Below are positions 15,901 to 23,943 of a stretch of 64,000 bases of DNA, in pieces. The notes under the pieces were generated by a model that was not told the DNA's origin, did not search any database, and saw only the letters and a list, made by a program, of their open reading frames with translations. The stretch's first letter is position 1, and every line of letters begins with the position of its first letter. The DNA is from Paraglaciecola chathamensis S18K6 (lineage in GTDB: Bacteria; Pseudomonadota; Gammaproteobacteria; Enterobacterales; Alteromonadaceae), in assembly GCA_000314955.1 (NCBI GenBank), contig BAEM01000022.1, positions 124,001 through 188,000 on the forward strand, given 5' to 3'. Position numbers and translations under genes: made by a program.

Positions 15901-17373
15901 ATGAAAACCAGCATGTTGTTCATTGTTCTACTCTATGAAGTTGTCACCATATGTGGGGTAGCCTTGTGGCTAAAGCGCGCTAATAAGCACGGCGACCAAC
16001 ATTGTGAGAATGAATTCGCCCTTGGCGGGCGTAGTCTCCCAGTTGGCGTTGTTGCTGCCACCATGGCACTTACCGTTTTGGGCACAGCACATATTCTTGG
16101 TGTATTTGAAATGGTCTGGGGTGTTGGCGCCGCAGCGATTTGGTTCAGTATTGCCCATGTGATTTTGTTAGTCGTGGTGTGCTACAGCACAGGCTTGTGG
16201 GTCAGGCGCCTACGAGTGACTACCGTACCAGAACTGTTGGAACACCTTTTCGGCAAAGGCATAAGAGTACTGGTGTCGTGTGTTATGGCTGGCATCATTT
16301 TTGGGATACTCACCATAGAAACTCAAGGATTAGGCATCATAATCAATGCCATGACCGGTTGGGGAATTAAAAATGGCGCCATAGCAGGCGGCTTGATTGG
16401 TATTTTTTACGTGGTGTTAGCCGGTATGAAAGAAGTCGGTTGGATCAATCTAATCAATGCGGTTGTCATGTATATAGGGCTGATTTTAGCCACTATTTTT
16501 ATGGCCCTTCGTTTGCCAGGCGGCAATTTTGATTCAGTAACCGAGCATTTCGTCTCACAAGACATGGATTATATGATATCCGTTTTTGGCAACTCCCAAA
16601 TAATGATGACCTTTACTCTAGGTATCGTTATCGCAGTGTTATTTAGTCAGTCGGTCAATCAGATGCTACTGCAAACCGCTATGTCTGCCAAAGATGAAAT
16701 AACCATCAAAAAAGCGCTGTGGATAGCCGCGCCGGCCAATGGTTTGTTTGGTGTGTTCGCCGTCGTACTTGGCTTAACAGCCATGACGATTCCTGAATTT
16801 GCTGAACTAGGACCCAAAAAGGCGGCTACGCAGATGTTGGTCGAGTCTCTTCCTCCTTGGTTAGCGGCGTTATTGTTGGCCTCATTTTTGGCAGCAATTT
16901 TATCTACCTTTGCCATGACAGCATTAAGCCCTGCCACCATATTCAGTAACGATATATACAAAGGGTTAATTAAACCTGACGCTACTGAAGCACAAATGAC
17001 CAAAGTCACTCAAATTGCCATTGTCGTTTTGGCCAGCATAGCCATCGCTGTTGCTTCGTTTCTGCCACCTATCCTTGCCGCTATGACCTGGTTATTTGCT
17101 TGGTTAATACCCGTGTTTTTCATCATTATTTACGGCTTATTTTGGCAACGTAGCGCAAGTGCCGCGCTTGTTACTCTTGGGGTGGTTTGGATATGTAACT
17201 TTGTATGGTCTTTTTCAGATATTGCAGCCGGCCTAGGCGTGTTTAAAAGCAATGCGGTTATGGCGCTCACCGTTTCAATCATAGTAGGCGTTATTGCCAA
17301 CTATTTTATCAAAGGTGATAAAGCCTACTTCAAAAGCCAAACTTACCTTGACCTAAAACAAACAAATAATTAA
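15901..17373 (+). CDS. Sodium:solute symporter (SSS family)
   Basis: 490 residues with about 13 hydrophobic segments. The N-terminal membrane span (MKTSMLFIVLLYEVVTICGV) is followed by FALGGRSLPVGVVAATMALT, the family's signature first-loop region, and repeated membrane spans to the end. SSS proteins carry sugars, carboxylates, vitamins or amino acids into the cytoplasm with Na+. It sits in the BKACE operon and would move the substrate, after the TonB receptor, across the inner membrane. Two tiny membrane-protein genes follow within 150 bp. The substrate is not determinable from sequence. Confidence 0.88.
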   Translation: MKTSMLFIVLLYEVVTICGVALWLKRANKHGDQHCENEFALGGRSLPVGVVAATMALTVLGTAHILGVFEMVWGVGAAAIWFSIAHVILLVVVCYSTGLWVRRLRVTTVPELLEHLFGKGIRVLVSCVMAGIIFGILTIETQGLGIIINAMTGWGIKNGAIAGGLIGIFYVVLAGMKEVGWINLINAVVMYIGLILATIFMALRLPGGNFDSVTEHFVSQDMDYMISVFGNSQIMMTFTLGIVIAVLFSQSVNQMLLQTAMSAKDEITIKKALWIAAPANGLFGVFAVVLGLTAMTIPEFAELGPKKAATQMLVESLPPWLAALLLASFLAAILSTFAMTALSPATIFSNDIYKGLIKPDATEAQMTKVTQIAIVVLASIAIAVASFLPPILAAMTWLFAWLIPVFFIIIYGLFWQRSASAALVTLGVVWICNFVWSFSDIAAGLGVFKSNAVMALTVSIIVGVIANYFIKGDKAYFKSQTYLDLKQTNN

Positions 17374-17395
17374 CATTTGAATAACAGGTAACCTT

Positions 17396-17491
17396 ATGTT
17401 TTGGACTATTTTTTTAACAACGATTGTGATCATCGCCCTTATTCTTGTGTTGGGTACTCTGATCGCAAATTTTCTCAGTAAAGCTAAATAA
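17396..17491 (+). CDS. 31-residue single-span membrane protein next to the symporter
   Basis: Translation MFWTIFLTTIVIIALILVLG followed by TLIANFLSKAK: a single hydrophobic helix and a short basic end. It begins 22 bp after the symporter stop, with AGGT 8 bp before the ATG. Tiny one-span proteins directly after SSS symporter genes are known as accessory subunits in several bacteria; I infer that role here. Confidence 0.6.
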   Translation: MFWTIFLTTIVIIALILVLGTLIANFLSKAK

Positions 17492-17517
17492 CTAGCGTAA
17501 ATTAAAAGAGGTGATTT

Positions 17518-17616
17518 ATGGACTCAGTAACAACATTTTGGATGGCAGGCGTGGTATTTATGATGTTTGCCTACGGGGCAATTGCACTCGGTGGTTTTAT
17601 TAAATACAAAAAATAG
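17518..17616 (+). CDS. 32-residue single-span membrane protein, last gene of the symporter operon
   Basis: Translation MDSVTTFWMAGVVFMMFAYG followed by AIALGGFIKYKK: short acidic N-terminus, one membrane helix and a basic C-terminus (outside-to-inside orientation predicted). A strong ribosome site, AGAGGTG, lies 6 bp upstream, arguing that it is translated. It lies 26 bp after the first small gene and 61 bp before the shared terminator. The function is probably as a symporter accessory subunit. Confidence 0.65.
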   Translation: MDSVTTFWMAGVVFMMFAYGAIALGGFIKYKK

Positions 17617-17671
17617 GAGCCGCTAAGTCCTCGAAGCTCTCGTTCCCCTGCTTAAACCGAAAACATAAAGT

Positions 17672-17707
17672 AAAAAAGGGTGCTATCGCCAGATAGCACC
17701 CTTTTTT
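17672..17707. terminator. Bidirectional terminator between the catabolic operon and the IclR gene
   Basis: Ten-bp perfect stem (GGGTGCTATC / GATAGCACCC) with a four-base loop, flanked by A6 on the left and T6 on the right. It can end transcription from both the symporter operon and the convergent IclR gene. Confidence 0.92.
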
Positions 17708-17728
17708 CACTTACTTTATAACCTTCAA

Positions 17729-18502
17729 TCATACTGCGCCCTTACCTAGCGCCAGTTCAATCGTTGTTTTGTATTCACGTAGACGCGCGGCAAGTTGCTT
17801 TTTATTGCGGTTAAACCTAATAGTCGGTACTGGAATCGAAATGGCGATATTGCGCCCATAAGGATCTTCAATGGCTACGCCGATTGCGCACACCCCTTCA
17901 CAATGCTCTTCTTTATCAAAAGCGACGCCATTTTTACGAATACTAGCAATCTCGGTTAATAATTGTTCGGTACTTGTGATGGTAGAACGCGTTAATGCTT
18001 TGATTGGATGAGCTTCAACAAATGCCATCACTTCATTGTCACTCATTGTGGCGAGCATCGCTTTCCCATTTGCACAACAGTATATTGAGAACGCATGGCC
18101 AACAGCTGACACTGCACGTAATTGATGTGCATCTGTAGTCACCTGATCGATGAAAATCATGTTTTCAGCATCTTGAACTGACAAATCGACAGTTTCGCCC
18201 ACTTCATCGGATAAGTTTTTCATGTGCGGCAATAAAACCCGATCGATATCCGCTTTTGCCGCAGAGCCCAAAGATACCAATCCTGGCCCTAAGCGCACCC
18301 TTGAGGTCGGGCTCGCCGCAATTAAAAAGCCCTCTGAAGCCAAAGAATTAACGATGCGCTGCACCGTTGAGCGTGCTAGTTTTACATTTTTTGCAATTGC
18401 GCTTAAGCTGAGGCCTTCTGGATGCCCCTCTAGCGTTCTAAGAATATTTGCCGCTCTAGAAATGACTTGTATTCCCTGGCGCGCGTTAGGTTCATTATCC
18501 AT
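17729..18502 (-). CDS. IclR family transcriptional regulator
   Basis: 257 residues. The N-terminal winged helix (residues about 10-75; LSLSAIAKNVKLARSTVQRI) and C-terminal GAF-like effector domain (about 80-250; VDLSVQDAENMIFIDQVTTD, YCCANGKAMLA) are typical. IclR regulators usually control catabolic operons and bind a pathway acid. AGAGGAAACAC gives a strong ribosome site. It is convergent with the BKACE operon, and a perfect palindrome lies 50 bp upstream of its start, with related sites ahead of the operon and TonB receptor, so it most likely controls both and itself. Confidence 0.9.
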   Translation of the reverse strand: MDNEPNARQGIQVISRAANILRTLEGHPEGLSLSAIAKNVKLARSTVQRIVNSLASEGFLIAASPTSRVRLGPGLVSLGSAAKADIDRVLLPHMKNLSDEVGETVDLSVQDAENMIFIDQVTTDAHQLRAVSAVGHAFSIYCCANGKAMLATMSDNEVMAFVEAHPIKALTRSTITSTEQLLTEIASIRKNGVAFDKEEHCEGVCAIGVAIEDPYGRNIAISIPVPTIRFNRNKKQLAARLREYKTTIELALGKGAV

Positions 18503-18552
18503 GTGTTTCCTCTATTATGTTGGAACTGGCTGATACCTTAATTTACCACAAC

Positions 18553-18566
18553 TGTATCGCGATACA
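18553..18566. promoter_or_regulatory. Perfect 14-bp palindrome, candidate IclR operator
   Basis: TGTATCGCGATACA is its own reverse complement and lies 51 bp ahead of the iclR-type start codon. IclR-family operators are short palindromes in the regulator's own promoter. The half-site GATACA recurs in two sites upstream of the catabolic operon. Confidence 0.55.
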
Positions 18567-18732
18567 ATACATCAAGCCCGATATTGTAACTTTATATGTT
18601 ATGTATTAATTAGCGCCGAACGTCCCGTTTGCACACCACACTATGATAGACTGCGCGCCTTTCCACTTTACACATTGCTCATATAACGCGCTTTATTCAA
18701 CTGCAGAGCCACCAGCTAATTTTTAATCTCTT

Positions 18733-20424
18733 ATGACCGAAACTCAAAACGCTTGCTTTATCCCCTTTGCATCAGACATTTCAATGTTTACCCTAGCGCC
18801 TAAATTTACCTTTCCTTTTTATTACCAGCCCGATCCCTTGTGCATATTAGCGGCTGAAGAGGTGCAGCGACATCTAAGTAAGCAGCAAAGCTGGTACCAT
18901 AACTTCGGTTTAGCCGATGATCCAAATAACATCATAGGAAAAATGTTCGGTGTTCTTGTTGTCAAAGACAAGCAAGGACGTTTAGGGTATTTACGTGGTT
19001 TTTCAGGCAAGTTGGCCGACCAAAATCACTTACCCGGATTTGTTCCGCCGGTGTTTGACATGTTAGCGCAAGATAGTTTTTTTCATGAAAAGCAGCGGAT
19101 AATCAATCAGCTAACCAAGGAACTTGAGTCGCTAGCCACCAGCGAAGGTTTTCTTAACGCACAAGCCCATGCAGCTCAAGTTCAAAGCGAATGCAACGCC
19201 CAAATTGAACAAGCCCGCCAGCACGTTATCAGTCATCGTGCCCAGCGCAAAGCTCAGCGAAAAACAGCCCAAAGGGAATTAGATACACCACAACTCGCCG
19301 CGTTGCAACAGGCGCTAGCCAAACAGAGTGTGGAAGATAAACTCACGTTCAACCAAACCAAAGTCCAGCTCAACAGTAAGATGCAAGAAGCAAATAATGC
19401 TTTCGCCGAATTTGAAACGCACATCACTCATTTAAAAGAACAACGAAAAACATTGTCAGCCCAGTTACAACAGCGTCTATTCGAGCAATACCAGTTTTTA
19501 AATGCTAAAGGTGAACACAAATCGTTGGCGAGTATTTTTAGCGACACTGTGATGCGCACGCCACCAGCAGGTGCCGGTGAATGTGCGGCACCTAAGTTGT
19601 TGCATTATGCTTTTGTACATAAATTTACCCCTATTGCGATGGCTGAATTTTGGTGGGGAGCTTCTCCAAAATCACAAGTGCGTCGCCATAAACAGTTTTA
19701 CCCGGCCTGCATTGGCAAATGCCAACCTATTTTGAACCACATGCTGCAGGGCTTGAGTGTGGAAGATAACCAATTATTGCAAAATACCGCAGATAACAAG
19801 CAAATTGACATCGTATATCAAGACGATGAAATGCTGATTATAAATAAACCTGCTCAGTTGTTATCTGTACCTGGAAAACACATACAAGACTCTGTTTACA
19901 CCCGCATAAAAAACTTGTTCCCACAGGCCACTGGCTCATTGATTGTGCATCGCTTAGATATGTCTACATCAGGACTCATGGTAATCGCACTTTCTGCTGC
20001 ATCCCACAAAGCGCTGCAGAAACAATTTATCAGTAGGCAAGTAGAAAAAAGCTACGTAGCCCTGATCGACGGACTACTGGAAAAACAGCAAGGCACAATC
20101 ACCCTGCCCTTAGCCGGTGACTTTTATGATAGACCCCGACAGTGTGTTTGTGAAAAAACCGGCAAGCCAGCCCACACCACGTGGCAGGTGATAGAGAGAC
20201 GCTCATCCCAGCAGCAAACTAAGGTATTGTTGCAACCCAAAACTGGCCGTACACACCAATTAAGAGTCCACTGTGCACATGAACGGGGATTGAACATGCC
20301 GATTATTGGCGATGATTTATATGGTAATCGCGATAGTCGACTGCATTTACATGCGCAATCATTGAGCTTATTTCACCCTGTAAGCAACACGTGGCTAACC
20401 TTTCATCGAGACGCTGAGTTTTAA
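18733..20424 (+). CDS. RluA-family pseudouridine synthase with long coiled-coil N-terminal part
   Basis: 563 residues. Residues about 340-560 are an RluA catalytic domain: IDIVYQDDEMLIINKPAQLL, then SLIVHRLDMSTSGLMVIAL with the catalytic Asp in HRLD, and LQPKTGRTHQLRVH. It isomerises uridine in rRNA or tRNA. Residues 1-130 form a separate globular part, and residues about 130-250 are a predicted coiled coil rich in Gln/Glu/Lys. Most RluA enzymes are 220-320 residues with an S4 domain; this long version occurs in marine gammaproteobacteria. No clear ribosome site is seen at the ATG. The RNA target is unknown. Confidence 0.85.
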   Translation: MTETQNACFIPFASDISMFTLAPKFTFPFYYQPDPLCILAAEEVQRHLSKQQSWYHNFGLADDPNNIIGKMFGVLVVKDKQGRLGYLRGFSGKLADQNHLPGFVPPVFDMLAQDSFFHEKQRIINQLTKELESLATSEGFLNAQAHAAQVQSECNAQIEQARQHVISHRAQRKAQRKTAQRELDTPQLAALQQALAKQSVEDKLTFNQTKVQLNSKMQEANNAFAEFETHITHLKEQRKTLSAQLQQRLFEQYQFLNAKGEHKSLASIFSDTVMRTPPAGAGECAAPKLLHYAFVHKFTPIAMAEFWWGASPKSQVRRHKQFYPACIGKCQPILNHMLQGLSVEDNQLLQNTADNKQIDIVYQDDEMLIINKPAQLLSVPGKHIQDSVYTRIKNLFPQATGSLIVHRLDMSTSGLMVIALSAASHKALQKQFISRQVEKSYVALIDGLLEKQQGTITLPLAGDFYDRPRQCVCEKTGKPAHTTWQVIERRSSQQQTKVLLQPKTGRTHQLRVHCAHERGLNMPIIGDDLYGNRDSRLHLHAQSLSLFHPVSNTWLTFHRDAEF

Positions 20425-20456
20425 TCGACAACTGAGTTTTCGTTGGGCTGGAGTTT

Positions 20457-20524
20457 CAACGGGATAAGAGTATCAACGCGATAAAAGCTTCAACGCGGGA
20501 AGAGCTTCAACGAGAAAGCCCGCT
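20457..20524 (+). repeat. Four imperfect 17-bp tandem repeats
   Basis: Units start at 20457, 20474, 20491 and 20508 with consensus CAACGCGRTAAAAGCTT; the last is more diverged. They lie in the 218-bp gap between the pseudouridine synthase and MFS genes and contain no obvious gene or hairpin terminator. Confidence 0.7.
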
Positions 20525-20642
20525 CAAAAAACACACTTTTTGACATTCGCCGTCTCAAGTTTCTCAATATTCATCGAATGCCAAGTGAAAGTCATCGCAC
20601 CAATAGGTATCATGAGAACTCTTCAAACAATTCGCGGATAAT

Positions 20643-22082
20643 ATGGCCTCTCTATTCAGCTCTTTTACAAAGTTACCTGTGACGACCGTTGCACTCATTG
20701 TGGTATGCACAGGTTCTTTTATTGGCCCTTTAGGCATGGCATCGGTCAATATCGCTATTCCAGATCTCGCCGCTGAACTGCAGGCAAACGCGAAAATGGT
20801 CAGTTGGATACCGACCATTTTCTTACTCGCTAACGTGGCACTTATGTTGCCTTTTGGAAAGCTTGCAGATAATTATGGGCGTAAGCGCATATACAGTTAT
20901 GGCGTTATGCTCAATATGCTGTCGTCCAGTATGTGCGCGCTGGCGTTTAATATTGAATGGCTGTTGTTTTGGCGCTTTATACAAGGTGCTGCTTCAGCAA
21001 TGATATTTGGTACCGGCGTGGCCATTCTTACCTCCGTTACCCCAGCAGAAAAACGCGGTTTCGCCCTGGGTATTGCCGCGGCATGTATTTATATTGGCTT
21101 AACCGTAGCCCCAGCCATTGGTGGCTGGTTGACCGAACTATGGGGTTGGCGCTCGGTATTCAGTTTTCAAGTACCGCTGCTTTTCTTACTCCTAATGTTA
21201 ATTAAACTGCGCCTACACGGAGAGTGGAAAAACGAACAAAAAACCAAATTCGACTGGCGTGGCTCGGGTATTTTTATTGTTGCATCCACCTGTTTAGTAT
21301 TCGGCTTGAGTCAGCTGCCATCGCTATCAGGGATGGTGCTGCTTGGCATGTCATTAACGGCCATGGCGCTATTTGTAATACATCAATCGAAACGCAATCA
21401 ACCGCTTATTCGGGTGCAAATGTTCAAGGAAAGTCGCGTTTTTTCAATGTCATTGAGCACCTCATTACTGATGTATGCCAGTAATTACCCGTTAACCTTT
21501 TTGCTTAGCTTATATCTACAATATGTAAAAGGCTTTAGCCCTTCTGAGTCTGGGCAAATTATCTTAATGCAAGCATTAGCTATGGCGTTTCTGGCACCTA
21601 TGTCGGGCAAATTGTCGGATAGAGTGCAGCCTAGACTACTTGCCACCACAGGATGTTGTATTGTTGCTGCAGGTTTCTTTGTATTAAGCAGAATGGATAT
21701 CGACACCCAAGCTTGGTACATAGGCAGCTCACTGCTGCTCATCGGCATTGGTTTTGGCTTGTTTTCTACCCCGAATAACAACGCGATTATGGGCGCTGTG
21801 CACCCTAGCGAACTTGGGGTAGCTTCTGCCTCTTTAAATCTTGCCAGAACCATAGGCAATCTTGTGGGCATGAGCTTAGTTAATTTACTTGTTCATCATT
21901 ATATTGGCGATGCGCAAATCGTTCCCGAGCAATACCCCGCCTTACTACAAACTGTGCTTGTCGCATTAAATATTTCGTTTGGCTGCGTTGTGGTAGCCTG
22001 TATTATTTCTGGCTTTCGAGGCCGAGAAAGCAAGCCTGATACACCGTCTACCACGGATGAAGAAAAGCAGCCTCCATCTTAG
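20643..22082 (+). CDS. MFS multidrug-type transporter, DHA2-like
   Basis: 479 residues with about 14 hydrophobic segments. Motif A-like GKLADNYGRKRIYSYG lies after span 2, and a proline/glycine-rich motif C-like segment (CIYIGLTVAPAIGGWLTELW) in span 5, typical of drug:H+ antiporters. Such proteins export toxic compounds across the inner membrane. It stands alone with a terminator behind it and no linked regulator or membrane-fusion partner, so the substrate is unknown. CGGATAAT forms the ribosome site. Confidence 0.85.
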   Translation: MASLFSSFTKLPVTTVALIVVCTGSFIGPLGMASVNIAIPDLAAELQANAKMVSWIPTIFLLANVALMLPFGKLADNYGRKRIYSYGVMLNMLSSSMCALAFNIEWLLFWRFIQGAASAMIFGTGVAILTSVTPAEKRGFALGIAAACIYIGLTVAPAIGGWLTELWGWRSVFSFQVPLLFLLLMLIKLRLHGEWKNEQKTKFDWRGSGIFIVASTCLVFGLSQLPSLSGMVLLGMSLTAMALFVIHQSKRNQPLIRVQMFKESRVFSMSLSTSLLMYASNYPLTFLLSLYLQYVKGFSPSESGQIILMQALAMAFLAPMSGKLSDRVQPRLLATTGCCIVAAGFFVLSRMDIDTQAWYIGSSLLLIGIGFGLFSTPNNNAIMGAVHPSELGVASASLNLARTIGNLVGMSLVNLLVHHYIGDAQIVPEQYPALLQTVLVALNISFGCVVVACIISGFRGRESKPDTPSTTDEEKQPPS

Positions 22083-22086
22083 CCAT

Positions 22087-22120
22087 AAAAAAGGGAGCTT
22101 AGCGTTACTAAACTCCCTTT
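22087..22120. terminator. Terminator between convergent MFS and helicase genes
   Basis: Arms AAGGGAG-C-TTAG and CTAA-A-CTCCCTT pair with one mismatch around a five-base loop. A6 on the left gives a U-run for the minus-strand helicase transcript; CCCTTT on the right serves the MFS transcript less well. Confidence 0.7.
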
Positions 22121-22145
22121 GTAGGGCGCTGTGGCAGTGACAATT

Positions 22146-22180
22146 CAGTTCAGTTCAGTTCAGTTCACTGCACTGCACTG
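22146..22180 (+). repeat. Pentanucleotide microsatellite (CAGTT)4(CACTG)3
   Basis: Four exact CAGTT copies are followed by three exact CACTG copies in the short gap after the helicase gene. Non-coding; likely slippage-prone. Confidence 0.9.
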
Positions 22181-22200
22181 CAAATGTTACCTTTATTAAT

Positions 22201-23487
22201 TTACGATTTTTTACTTGGACGCTTCGCTTTTGCCTTCGTTTTTGGTTTTGCCTTTGCGCTTGTTTTGTCCATGTGAATGACCGTTTGCGTCGCCTTATTA
22301 GTGCGGCTACTTTTGCTGTGTTTGCGCACGGTTTTCAACAACGACTCACGGCTACTGAAGGCAAAGTCCGGGCGTGAAATACGTTTAATTTTGCAATTAA
22401 TCAAACGCTCAATACGCTCTACTGTTCGCTCTTCTTCACGGCTAACGAATGAAATGGCGTTACCCTGCTGGCCAGCACGTCCTGTGCGACCAATACGGTG
22501 TACATAATCTTCAGGTAAATAAGGTAAATTGTAATTTACTACGTGATCAAGGCCTTGAATATCAATCCCTCGAGCAGCCACTTCCGTGGCAATAAGCACT
22601 TGAAGCTTAGCTGATTTGAAATCGGCAATCGCTCTACGGCGCGCACCTTGGCTTTTATCAGCATGGCATACACCAGCATTGATTTTACTGTTTTTTAAAG
22701 CAGCCATTAATTTATCGGCTTGCTCTTTAGTGCTGGTGAAAACCAACACTTGATACCAATTTTGTTCTGCCAACAGTGTTTTAAACAAACGAATTTTGTC
22801 TTCTTCAGACACCGGATACATCACATGTTGAACCGTATCTGCTGCACTGTTTAACTGGGTAGCACGAATTTCTTCATGATTTTTTAATAACTTATGGGCA
22901 AGCTCATTCACCGTAGGTGAAATGGTCGCAGAAAACAGTAATGTTTGACGCACAGCCCGTATCTGAGCAAGCATCTGACGCACATCGGATATAAAGCCCA
23001 TATCTAGCATGCGATCGGCTTCATCGAGTACCACAAACTCTACATTGGCCAACTCGATATTCTTCAATGTCATGTGCTCTAGCAAACGCCCAGGCGTAGA
23101 AATGACAATATCAACACCCGCTTTTAACTTGCTCGCTTGACCGCCTAGCTTTACCCCACCATAAAGCGCAGTAACAGAAATATCGGTAAATTGCGCATAG
23201 TTAGCAATGTTAGACGCTAGCTGCTCAGCTAATTCACGGGTTGGTGTTAAAATTATCGCTCTAGTTGCACCGGAAACAGTTTCTTTCGGCTTATCGAGCA
23301 TTTGTTGCAAAATCGGGATGGCGAACGCTGCTGTTTTTCCCGTACCGGTTTGTGCACTAGCCAGCACATCACGACCTCTGCGGGCAACCACAATGGCTTT
23401 TTGTTGAATGGGCGTCATTTTCTTGTAACCACAAGCATCAATGGCTTGTTGTAACGCTGGCGCTAAATCTAATGATGAAAAGTTCAT
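22201..23487 (-). CDS. rhlE: DEAD-box ATP-dependent RNA helicase, RhlE-like
   Basis: About 428 residues. The Q motif (GYKKMTPIQQKAI), motif I (ASAQTGTGKTAAF), Ia (PTRELAEQ), DEAD box (VLDEADRMLDMGF), SAT (FSATIS) and motif VI (HRIGRTGRAGQ) are all present and in order; the C-terminus is a basic Lys-rich tail (AKAKPKTKAKAKRPSKK). RhlE-type helicases unwind short RNA duplexes in ribosome assembly and RNA decay, often in the cold. I prefer the ATG at 23487 (MNFSSLDLAPAL, the usual RhlE N-terminus) over one 30 bp upstream. Confidence 0.88.
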   Translation of the reverse strand: MNFSSLDLAPALQQAIDACGYKKMTPIQQKAIVVARRGRDVLASAQTGTGKTAAFAIPILQQMLDKPKETVSGATRAIILTPTRELAEQLASNIANYAQFTDISVTALYGGVKLGGQASKLKAGVDIVISTPGRLLEHMTLKNIELANVEFVVLDEADRMLDMGFISDVRQMLAQIRAVRQTLLFSATISPTVNELAHKLLKNHEEIRATQLNSAADTVQHVMYPVSEEDKIRLFKTLLAEQNWYQVLVFTSTKEQADKLMAALKNSKINAGVCHADKSQGARRRAIADFKSAKLQVLIATEVAARGIDIQGLDHVVNYNLPYLPEDYVHRIGRTGRAGQQGNAISFVSREEERTVERIERLINCKIKRISRPDFAFSSRESLLKTVRKHSKSSRTNKATQTVIHMDKTSAKAKPKTKAKAKRPSKKS

Positions 23488-23943
23488 GCTAATTTCTCTT
23501 TCGACAGACAAAAACATAGACGCAACTTGTTTACATGCTATCTGTGTAAATAGTTGCCTTGGCGTTATTTCGCTCAGCGAAACGCCTGAATGTTGAATTT
23601 GCGTGATAGGTTTAAAAACGATGGCGAAATATACAGGAATTTACCCAGTTTAACCTTATAGTTCTGAAAATATATGGATAATTTTTCAAAGGGATCGGTA
23701 AAGCCCAACCTTAGAACGCCAATAACGTTCTCACACACGATGCGCACCTGCGTTTTTAAGCTGATTTTGCTCAGTTGCCCTCGCCCTAGCAAGTCCATTC
23801 ACACATACATATCTGCTTTTACTATGCACTAAACGAATAATGAACAATGCATATTTATCACTTCTTAATTGCTAACTATCTGGCGATTATGCCTCTAGAA
23901 ACATTTCATTAACAAAAAGCACATACACTTAACAGAGGTTGCC
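23488..23943. other. Intergenic region between helicase and second TonB receptor
   Basis: 456 bp of divergent promoter space, A/T-rich towards the receptor side. A 74-codon open frame on the minus strand (23574-23798) has no ribosome site and no recognisable protein character. No clear promoter, repeat or RNA gene was found. Confidence 0.6.

Noticed and set aside
23574-23798. 74-codon frame before the second TonB receptor
   Set aside because: No ribosome site or protein character; lies in the divergent promoter space.
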